From: an uncultured Clostridium sp. | GTDB taxonomy: Bacteria > Bacillota > Clostridia > TANB77 > CAG-508 | DNA: 5,549 nt | Direction: 5' to 3' | NCBI GenBank assembly: GCA_947428535.1 | Contig: CANEMG010000076.1 | Span: 1 to 5,549, forward strand | Shown here: in pieces, positions 1-4,958 of the stretch | How positions within the stretch are numbered: position 1 is the stretch's first letter | Layout: the number at the start of each line of letters is the position of its first letter | Program-made: the position numbers and the translations under genes | The notes under the pieces: model-generated | Databases searched by the model: none | Told to the model about the DNA's origin: nothing | What the model saw: the letters and a program-made list of their open reading frames with translations, nothing else

Positions 1-311
1 GCTAAAGGTGTTACTGCTCCTGGTTTTAAATTTAAATATTTCATTAATCTTTCTTCTGAAGCAAAACTTAGCTTTGTACTTCCTATTTTAGTTGCTAAAT
101 CTACTAATGGTACTCTCTTTTCTTCTGGAACAACAATTAAAAAATGTCTTTTTCCTTTTTGATCTCTTACAAATAAATTTTTACAAATTTTTGCTCCTTC
201 AAATACATCTCCCAAAGCATCCATATCTTCAATTGTAAATACTGGCTCGTGTTCTACCTCCTTATATTCAATATTTAATTCTTTTAATTTGTCTAATACT
301 TTCTCTCTCAT
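1..311 (-). CDS. proX: Prolyl-tRNA editing protein, ProXp-ala/YbaK family (3' end cut by window)
   Basis: The first 103 residues are visible; the C-terminus lies beyond base 1. The YbaK/ProX family are free-standing trans-editing enzymes in the cytosol. The ProXp-ala branch hydrolyses Ala-tRNA(Pro) made in error by prolyl-tRNA synthetase. What I see: an N-terminal helix-rich part (1-20), a HEPVFTIEDM stretch (21-30), then KNLFVRDQKGK (44-54). The Lys-Asn pair at 44-45 matches the family's key KN pair, and a GAVTPL motif (98-103) matches the GxVxP loop. The ATG at 311 has a good Shine-Dalgarno (GGGAG, 319-323) 7 bases upstream. The gene sits directly behind a T-box leader with its own promoter, so its expression should rise when a specific tRNA is uncharged. 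Family assignment is firm. The exact substrate is less certain, because other ProXp members act on Ser-, Thr- or Cys-tRNA. Confidence 0.9.
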   Translation of the reverse strand, partial: MREKVLDKLKELNIEYKEVEHEPVFTIEDMDALGDVFEGAKICKNLFVRDQKGKRHFLIVVPEEKRVPLVDLATKIGSTKLSFASEERLMKYLNLKPGAVTPL

Positions 312-318
312 TTTATTA

Positions 319-325
319 CTCCCTT
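319..325 (-). promoter_or_regulatory. Ribosome binding site of proX-like gene
   Basis: On the minus strand the sequence reads AAGGGAG, followed by 7 bases and ATG at 311. It lies downstream of the T-box terminator, so translation is available only if the leader reads through. Confidence 0.8.
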
Positions 326-345
326 CTATTTTAATTTTTAAAATT

Positions 346-381
346 AAAAAATCCATCTCACCCACATAGGGCGAAATGGAT
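346..381 (-). terminator. T-box attenuator terminator
   Basis: On the minus strand the arm ATCCATTTCGCCC (381-369) pairs over 13 bp, with two G-U pairs, to GGGTGAGATGGAT (363-351) across a 5-base TATGT loop. A run of U (351-346) follows. The 5' arm shares bases 368-376 with the antiterminator, so the two folds exclude each other. This is the expected T-box switch. Confidence 0.93.
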
Positions 382-612
382 ATATTCCGCGATACCACCT
401 AATTTAATCAATACTATATTTTAATTTATTACTGATTATCTCTTTTCCTTTTAACGCTAGGCAAAGCGAGCTATTTTACTTTTATTTCAAATAACCAACT
501 CTAAGGTGATAATAAATAAACTATTTTCCTACAAACCTTTCACCAAATAGTTTGCTCTCTAAAGGTTTTACTTTTATTTATCTTGTCCTTTTCATAGTTT
601 TTCTTTATGAAT
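346..612 (-). promoter_or_regulatory. T-box riboswitch leader upstream of proX-like gene
   Basis: This is a complete T-box leader. Stem I shows a basal AACU/AGUU helix, a GA-type kink turn, an AAGG/CCUU helix, the specifier loop, an AUAAAUAAA/UUUAUUUAU helix, the AGAGAG bulge (555-560) and the distal loop UUGGUGAAAGG (537-547). A small hairpin with a CGCU/AGCG stem follows. The T-box proper is AGGUGGUAUCGCGGAA (400-385), with the bulge UGGU that pairs with a tRNA ACCA end, so the tRNA discriminator base should be A. Antiterminator pairing is AGG (398-400) with CCU (368-370) and GCGGAA (385-390) with UUUCGC (371-376). By position (codon, then A, then the CCUU helix) the specifier is AUC at 508-510, reading tRNA-Ile. 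CCU (Pro) overlaps the adjacent helix and fits the layout less well. Uncharged tRNA should stabilise the antiterminator and switch on the gene at 311. Confidence 0.93.
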
Positions 613-618
613 ACTATT

Positions 619-648
619 ATAATAACATCATTTACATAATCTTGTCAA
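619..648 (-). promoter_or_regulatory. Sigma-A promoter of the T-box/proX transcript
   Basis: The -35 is TTGACA (648-643), the spacer is 18 bp, and the -10 is TATTAT (624-619) preceded by an extended TGn. A TATAAT three bases further on would need a 21-bp spacer and is less likely. Transcription should start near 612. The -35 begins only 17 bases after the stop of the upstream oxidoreductase gene. Confidence 0.8.
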
Positions 649-665
649 TATTTAATTTTAATATT

Positions 666-1910
666 TTAAGCCAAATTTTTCATAATTCCTTTAGCTGCCT
701 TTCTTCCAGCTGCTAAAGCTCTACAAACAGTAGATTTACTTTCAGTATTATCTCCTCCAGCATATACATTAGAAATATTGGTCTTTCCATCTTCATCTAT
801 TCTTATATATCCCCAATCATCTAATTCAATACCTTGGCTTTCTATTAAAGTTTTATCTGGTTTTAATCCAATTGCAAAAACTATTGTATTAGCTTCTTCT
901 TCGAATTCTTCTGCACCTGGTTCATCAATTGCTTTACCTTGCATAATTACAGTTTTTATACAATTAACTGTTTTAATATTTCCATCTATTTCATTTGCTG
1001 AAATAACTCTAGTTAATTCTTTAAATTCTACACCATCTTCAATCGCTTCTTCTAATTCAATTTCTCTAGCTGGCATATGCTCTCTATCTCTACGATACAA
1101 AATCTTTACTTTTTTTGCTCCCATTCGTACTGCAACTCTGGCAGAGTCCATTGCAACATTTCCTCCACCTATTACTACTACAGTCCCTAAGTCTTTTAAA
1201 AATGTTTTTTCACTATATGCTCTTAAAAACACATCTGATTTATAAACATTTTTTAATTCATTTTCAGATAAATTATATGTAGATGATTTAGCTGCACCAA
1301 TTCCTAAAAAAACTGCATCATATTTATCTGATAATTCTTTTAAAGAAATATCTTTTCCTAATTCTTTATTTGTTATAAAATTAGCCCCTAAATCTTCTAA
1401 AGTTTTTATAACTTTATTCACTATATTTTTAGACAATCTAAAATCAGGAATTCCATATACTAAAATTCCTCCTGGAATTTCATCTTTTTCATATATATCG
1501 ACTTCATATCCATTTTGTAATAACTGTGATGCACATTCTAGTCCTGCTGGTCCTGAACCAATAATGGCAATCCTTTTTCCATTGCTTTCTAATTTAGTTA
1601 ATTTACTTTCATAATTATTTTCTATTGCCCATTCATTAACAAATTTCTCAAGCTCCCCAATACTTGTTGGATTTGACTTTATACCTCTTATGCAACTACC
1701 TTCACATTGCTCTTCTTGAGGGCAAACTATACTACAAATATATGAACATATATTATTTTCCTGTAATATATCATATGCTTTCTTAAAGTTTTCATTTTTT
1801 ACTTCTGTTATAAATTCAGGTATCTTAGTTTGCATTGGACAACCTTTTATACTACAGGGTTTATTTTTACAATTTAAACAATATTCTGCCTTTTCTTTTA
1901 TTTCTTTCAT
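666..1910 (-). CDS. GltD-like FAD/NADPH oxidoreductase with N-terminal Fe-S domain
   Basis: This 414-residue protein resembles the small (beta) subunit of glutamate synthase and relatives such as NfnB and dihydropyrimidine dehydrogenase, which pass electrons from NAD(P)H through FAD and 4Fe-4S clusters to a partner. Visible order: a Fer4_20-type domain with cysteines at 11, 14, 19, 24 and 55, 59, 63, 69, 73; an FAD Rossmann motif GSGPAG (118-123); a second nucleotide site GGGNVAMD (248-255) followed by YRR (272-274), where the Arg pair favours NADPH; and a C-terminal AGGD (384-387) that contacts FAD. I chose ATG 1910 because AAGGAAGG (1916-1923) lies 5 bases upstream. A TTG at 1931 would add 7 residues but overlaps the mgtC-like gene and has no site of its own. 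It is the second gene of a unit with the MgtC-family gene, 1 base apart. No large glutamate synthase subunit is in view, so it is probably not a true GltD; the partner is unknown. Confidence 0.9.
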   Translation of the reverse strand: MKEIKEKAEYCLNCKNKPCSIKGCPMQTKIPEFITEVKNENFKKAYDILQENNICSYICSIVCPQEEQCEGSCIRGIKSNPTSIGELEKFVNEWAIENNYESKLTKLESNGKRIAIIGSGPAGLECASQLLQNGYEVDIYEKDEIPGGILVYGIPDFRLSKNIVNKVIKTLEDLGANFITNKELGKDISLKELSDKYDAVFLGIGAAKSSTYNLSENELKNVYKSDVFLRAYSEKTFLKDLGTVVVIGGGNVAMDSARVAVRMGAKKVKILYRRDREHMPAREIELEEAIEDGVEFKELTRVISANEIDGNIKTVNCIKTVIMQGKAIDEPGAEEFEEEANTIVFAIGLKPDKTLIESQGIELDDWGYIRIDEDGKTNISNVYAGGDNTESKSTVCRALAAGRKAAKGIMKNLA

Positions 1911-1911
1911 T

Positions 1912-2601
1912 TTATCCTTCCTTAATTTCAACTACTTCATTTACTGCATCTATTTTCATTATTGCAGATATAACTTCATTCATATCAAGATTTTCTTTAT
2001 ATCTTGCCATAACTTTTAAACAATTTATATTTTTTTCTTTATCTATTTTTAATTTTGTTAATTCTAAATTATTATCAATTAAGACTTGTTTTACATCATT
2101 AATAATTTCTTTTGAACCTTCTGAAAAAATTTCTAAATCAATATAATTAAAATGCTCTAATTTGTCTGATAAAATATGTGAATATGATAATACTGCATAT
2201 ACAACAGCTGTTGCAATAATAGCTCCTAAATAATATCCTTCTCCAACAGCTAATCCTATACAAGTTACTGCTAATAATCCTGCCGCTGTTGTTAAGCCTT
2301 TTACATTAAATCCATCTCTTAAAATTGTTCCAGCTCCTAAAAATCCAATTCCAGATAACAATTGTGCTGGTATTCTTGTTGGATCTGCTCCTGTCTTTAA
2401 ATATAAATATTCTCCACATATCATTACAAGAACTGCACTTATTCCTACTAATACATGTGTTCTAAATCCTGCTGGTTTATTCCAAGAAGACCTCTCAAAT
2501 CCTACAAATCCTGATAAAAAAACTATTAAAACTAATTTAAATAAAGTTTGAACTTCTTGTATTTGGCTTATAATTTGAATCCCACTTAATATTGTATTCA
2601 T
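1912..2601 (-). CDS. MgtC/SapB-family inner membrane protein
   Basis: This is a 229-residue membrane protein. Hydrophobic segments lie at about 19-35, 47-63, 80-93, 103-120 and 122-140. Signature stretches are GFVGFER (31-37), DPTRIPAQLLSGIGFLGAGTI spread over 73-93, and KGLTTAAGL (101-109). A soluble C-terminal part (about 150-229) looks like the ACT-like domain found in MgtC proteins. Length is typical for the family. Members help growth at low magnesium and, in some pathogens, modulate the F-type ATPase or survival in macrophages; for Firmicute homologues the role is poorly defined, and they are often annotated as magnesium transporters without direct proof. I chose ATG 2601 with AGAGG (2606-2610) 4 bases upstream. 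A TTG at 2664 would add a 21-residue basic tail, has no ribosome site, and overlaps the promoter. It is the first gene of a unit with the oxidoreductase gene at 1910. Confidence 0.92.
   Translation of the reverse strand: MNTILSGIQIISQIQEVQTLFKLVLIVFLSGFVGFERSSWNKPAGFRTHVLVGISAVLVMICGEYLYLKTGADPTRIPAQLLSGIGFLGAGTILRDGFNVKGLTTAAGLLAVTCIGLAVGEGYYLGAIIATAVVYAVLSYSHILSDKLEHFNYIDLEIFSEGSKEIINDVKQVLIDNNLELTKLKIDKEKNINCLKVMARYKENLDMNEVISAIMKIDAVNEVVEIKEG
1916..1923 (-). promoter_or_regulatory. Ribosome binding site that sets the oxidoreductase start
   Basis: AAGGAAGG lies inside the last codons of the MgtC-family gene, 5 bases before ATG 1910. The upstream gene stops at 1912, so translational coupling is likely. 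Confidence 0.8.
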
Positions 2602-2618
2602 ATAACCTCTCTTTCTTT

Positions 2619-2661
2619 TGTAAATTGCTTTTATTATTTTACCATTTATTTGCAATTTACA
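2619..2661. repeat. 10-bp inverted repeat framing the mgtC-like promoter (candidate operator)
   Basis: On the plus strand TGTAAATTGC (2619-2628) and GCAATTTACA (2652-2661) are perfect inverted copies separated by 23 bases. One arm overlaps the -35 and spacer; the other begins at the predicted transcription start near 2629. Arm centres are 33 bp apart, about three helical turns, which would suit two repressor dimers or a tetramer on one face. The regulator is unknown. Confidence 0.5.
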
Positions 2662-2664
2662 CAA
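2636..2664 (-). promoter_or_regulatory. Probable promoter of the mgtC-like/oxidoreductase unit
   Basis: The -35 is TTGTGT (2664-2659), the spacer 17 bp, and the -10 TAAAAT (2641-2636) with an extended TGG just before it. The weak -35 is offset by the extended -10. The predicted start is near 2629, giving a leader of about 28 bases before ATG 2601. Confidence 0.6.
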
Positions 2665-2693
2665 TAATTACTTTAAATTTTAACCATTTGGTC

Positions 2694-2728
2694 AAAAAAA
2701 TTCTCAGCATTTTAACCTGAGAATTTTT
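2694..2728 (-). terminator. Intrinsic terminator of the radical SAM gene
   Basis: On the minus strand AAAAATTCTCAG (2728-2717) pairs perfectly with CTGAGAATTTTT (2707-2696) across a 9-base loop, followed by more U. It begins 7 bases after the stop codon and separates this gene from the mgtC-like unit. Confidence 0.92.
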
Positions 2729-2735
2729 AATTTTA

Positions 2736-4064
2736 TTATATTTTATATCTATCTTCTTCGAAACTTTCTTCTTTATCTTTTTCTGTACAATATTCTATAT
2801 ATTCATCCATATGTTCTACTCCATATTTTAGAGCTTTGGCAAATCTAATTTCTTTTTCTTCTTTCTCACTTTCTTTTTTATGTATTCTATTTCGATATTT
2901 TTCATATTCCGGATCATTGGTTTTGAAATCTTTCCATGCACATACAAAATTAGAAATATCTCTTGTTGCTCTAAGTTCCTTTAAAATTTGATGCATCTTT
3001 TTACTTGATTCTTCTGAAAAGTCTTCTATATCTGTTCTATTATAAAATATGTTTCCAATTGGATATGGTGGTCCTTCTACTGGTTCTGGTATTAAATAAT
3101 ATCCTGGCTTAGTTTTACCTTTATCAGTTAAAATTTCTAATGCTCCATATACTGTATCTAAAACTGTTGCTGGTTCTTGAAGATGATGCTCTCCTTTCAA
3201 TCTCAATAAATCTGGCAATGTCCAAGATTGACTATTTGCAAACATCAATACAGGAAAAACACCTCTTTCTTTTAAGAATTTTACAGAATTTAACATATCT
3301 TCTTTTGATTCTTTATCTGTAAGTGTTACTAATCCTGAAAAAACAAATGCTCCTGGTTCAATGCCATTTTCCTTTAAAATTTTTACAGCATCTTCAAAAC
3401 AACTTAATGGTAAATGTTTATTATACAAGACATTTCTAGACCATTCATCAGCTGATTCAAATCCTAAAATACATTTAGTATTTAATCTTTTTAATATTTC
3501 TGTTTCTTCACTACTTTTTATATAATCTTGATGTTTAACAACATCTATTGCATGTGCCTCTATATGTAAAACAATATCTCTTTGTAATTCATAAGATTTT
3601 TGTTCTAATTTCCTTAAAAAATCTAATCTAACTTCTTTAGGAAATTCTTTTTCTGAAAAAAATGAACCTGTTGGACTAAGTGTTAAAAATATTGGTTTTG
3701 AATTTTGATATTTCCTTTCTCCATCAAAATCATTTGTTCCATATTGCTGTGACAGAACTAGTCTTTCGAAATTATCTATTACATAATCACATTGAGCTTG
3801 TATATCTTCTGCTACTGGTTTATCAAAATGAAATTGTGAATAAAAACAATTTGTGCAACAACCACAATCACTTTTCTCACAATGTTGTCCTTGTAAATAA
3901 AAAGCTGGAAAATTTCCCAAACCTTGCTTAGCATTCAACTGGCTTGGCTCTAATGGTATTTCTCTTTTTTCTTCGTAGCTTCCAGTTTTATAATAAGCAT
4001 TTCTTAAATCACGGGTTATTTTTCCAACATATTTGCTATATTTTATATATTCTCTATTATACAT
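2736..4064 (-). CDS. Elp3/RaSEA-like radical SAM protein of unknown function
   Basis: This is a 442-residue protein. Radical SAM enzymes use a 4Fe-4S cluster to cleave S-adenosylmethionine and start radical chemistry. Visible parts: a cysteine cluster at 62, 67, 69, 70 and 73 ending in CTNCFY; a GSFF loop (133-136) in SPTGSFFSEKEFP; IEAH (168-171); LGFES (200-204) followed by an NK pair near 215-216; a strand-helix stretch with FVFSGLVTLTDKE; FANSQSWTLPDLLRLKGEHH (275-294); and a very charged C-terminus (about 385-442). The GSFF loop, GFES and the later stretch resemble the Elp3-fold family that includes archaeosine synthase RaSEA. The cysteines do not give the usual CX3CX2C; CX7CX2C or CX2CX2C would fit. 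I chose ATG 4064 because AAAAGGA lies 8 bases upstream; ATG 4073 would overlap that site. It is probably monocistronic, between its own promoter and a terminator. Family is fairly sure, substrate unknown. Confidence 0.85.
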   Translation of the reverse strand: MYNREYIKYSKYVGKITRDLRNAYYKTGSYEEKREIPLEPSQLNAKQGLGNFPAFYLQGQHCEKSDCGCCTNCFYSQFHFDKPVAEDIQAQCDYVIDNFERLVLSQQYGTNDFDGERKYQNSKPIFLTLSPTGSFFSEKEFPKEVRLDFLRKLEQKSYELQRDIVLHIEAHAIDVVKHQDYIKSSEETEILKRLNTKCILGFESADEWSRNVLYNKHLPLSCFEDAVKILKENGIEPGAFVFSGLVTLTDKESKEDMLNSVKFLKERGVFPVLMFANSQSWTLPDLLRLKGEHHLQEPATVLDTVYGALEILTDKGKTKPGYYLIPEPVEGPPYPIGNIFYNRTDIEDFSEESSKKMHQILKELRATRDISNFVCAWKDFKTNDPEYEKYRNRIHKKESEKEEKEIRFAKALKYGVEHMDEYIEYCTEKDKEESFEEDRYKI

Positions 4065-4072
4065 ATTAAACA

Positions 4073-4079
4073 TCCTTTT
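4073..4079 (-). promoter_or_regulatory. Ribosome binding site that decides the radical SAM start
   Basis: AAAAGGA is 8 bases upstream of ATG 4064 and overlaps the alternative ATG at 4073. This favours the start three codons inside the longer open frame. Confidence 0.65.
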
Positions 4080-4101
4080 GGTAATTACATTTTACTTGTA
4101 A

Positions 4102-4130
4102 ATTATATCATCTCTCTTAAATTATGTCAA
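4102..4130 (-). promoter_or_regulatory. Full-consensus sigma-A promoter of the radical SAM gene
   Basis: The -35 is TTGACA (4130-4125), the spacer exactly 17 bp, and the -10 TATAAT (4107-4102) with an extended TGA before it. The -35 starts 1 base after the flavoprotein stop. The predicted start is near 4095, giving a leader of about 31 bases. Confidence 0.92.
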
Positions 4131-4131
4131 C

Positions 4132-4683
4132 TTAATTGTTGTAATCCTCAATTTTCTTTCTAATTTCAAGTATTACATTATCGTAATTATCATATACTAA
4201 TTTAACATCATCACACTCTTCTATATCTCCAGATGTTAAATTTTTAACAAAATAAAATTCAAATTCCATAAATTCACTAATACTTTCAAAATATTGTTTT
4301 ATAGAATCTGCAATTTCTTGATTCTCTTCTTCACTCATCTGCCCTACTGTTATTAAAAATATCTTTTTACCTTTTAAATTTCCATGATTGGAAAATGGGT
4401 TCAATCTATCAATAACATTTTTTAAAATTCCAGTAATATGATTCATATAAACTGGTGAAGCTATTATTATTTTATCTGCTTTTAACATACTTTCATATAT
4501 TTCTTGCATATCATCTTTTATAACACAATAATTTTCTAAATCATCAATACATCTACAGCATCCTAAACAATATTCAATTTTCTTATCAGCTAATGAAATT
4601 AATTTATCATTTTTTTGTTTTAAATCATTTAAAACTGTATAACAATTTTTATTTCTATTACTACCATTTATATATAAGTTCAT
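4132..4683 (-). CDS. Iron-sulfur flavodoxin-family oxidoreductase (NADPH-dependent FMN reductase-like)
   Basis: This 183-residue protein has a flavodoxin-like fold that binds FMN. Visible: an N-terminal strand and phosphate-binding loop NGSNRNKN (6-13); cysteines 39, 42, 45 and 53 in a CX2CX2CX7C pattern, the compact motif that holds a 4Fe-4S cluster in Isf-type flavoproteins; KDDM (56-59), common just after that motif; and ASPVYMNHITG (75-85), the FMN isoalloxazine loop. An extra Cys at 43 sits inside the motif. Isf-type proteins carry electrons in the cytosol of anaerobes, often in oxidative stress defence; the partner here is unknown. ATG 4683 has AAGGAG (4690-4695) 6 bases upstream. It follows the 49-residue small gene by 42 bases with no terminator, so they probably share a transcript. 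No terminator follows its own stop either; the next promoter abuts it. Confidence 0.87.
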   Translation of the reverse strand: MNLYINGSNRNKNCYTVLNDLKQKNDKLISLADKKIEYCLGCCRCIDDLENYCVIKDDMQEIYESMLKADKIIIASPVYMNHITGILKNVIDRLNPFSNHGNLKGKKIFLITVGQMSEEENQEIADSIKQYFESISEFMEFEFYFVKNLTSGDIEECDDVKLVYDNYDNVILEIRKKIEDYNN

Positions 4684-4725
4684 ATCTTGCTCCTTTTTAT
4701 CCCTTTTTAATTAATATTAGTTCTT

Positions 4726-4875
4726 CTATTTTTTATTCTTATTTTTTTTAGTAATTTTATCAAATCTTTCTGCATTTTCTTTTTGTTTATCTAATGGAAG
4801 CCATGCAAATCTTGTACAAACTTGTTCTCCATATTTAGTAGTGTTATCATCTTCTATACTAATATCTTTCTTCAT
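4726..4875 (-). CDS. Small hypothetical protein, 49 residues
   Basis: I do not recognise this protein. It reads from ATG 4875 to TAG 4726-4728, with AAAGGA (4883-4888) 7 bases upstream, which is good spacing. The product is highly charged, begins MKKDISIEDD, has one Cys in EQVCTRFAWLPLDKQ (17-31), and ends in a Lys/Asn-rich tail. It has no membrane segment or signal peptide. A promoter lies about 50 bases upstream inside the previous gene, and the flavoprotein gene follows 42 bases later with no terminator between. The ribosome site, promoter and lack of a competing frame support it as real; the short length keeps some doubt. The single Cys and the conserved-looking FAWLPLD core could mean a partner or regulator of the flavoprotein, but this is a guess. 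Confidence 0.7.
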   Translation of the reverse strand: MKKDISIEDDNTTKYGEQVCTRFAWLPLDKQKENAERFDKITKKNKNKK

Positions 4876-4928
4876 TTTCAATTCCTTTCTTGTTTTCTTT
4901 AGATATTAGTATTTTCAATATAACTTTT

Positions 4929-4958
4929 ATTATACATTTATCTACTTCTAGTTCTCAA
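4929..4958 (-). promoter_or_regulatory. Promoter for the small protein and flavoprotein genes
   Basis: The -35 is TTGAGA (4958-4953), the spacer 18 bp, and the -10 TATAAT (4934-4929). It overlaps the last codons of the upstream gene. The predicted start is near 4922, about 47 bases before ATG 4875. Confidence 0.65.

Noticed and set aside
778..1245. Plus-strand open frame opposite the oxidoreductase gene
   Set aside because: It is Ser/Ile-rich antisense translation of a well-supported gene, with no domain match; the same applies to the plus-strand frames at 1835-2146, 3140-3322 and 3680-3931.
1911..1931. TTG start that would lengthen the oxidoreductase by 7 residues
   Set aside because: ATG 1910 has a strong, well-spaced ribosome site, and the TTG lies inside the previous gene without one.
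2602..2664. TTG start that would lengthen the MgtC-family protein by 21 residues
   Set aside because: It has no ribosome site, overlaps the predicted promoter, and adds a tail not typical of the family.
2670..2695. TTGACC (2695-2690) as a -35 for the mgtC-like unit
   Set aside because: It falls in the terminator U-tract, and no good -10 lies 16-18 bp downstream; the promoter at 2636-2664 fits better.
4081..4102. Palindrome GTAATTAC (4081-4088) and near-palindrome TTTACTTGTAAA (4091-4102) in the radical SAM leader
   Set aside because: Short and made almost only of A and T, so expected by chance in this composition; not strong enough to call an operator.
4899..4937. ATG at 4937 opening a 12-codon frame after the unrecognised gene
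   Set aside because: It is too short, has no ribosome site, and overlaps the predicted promoter.
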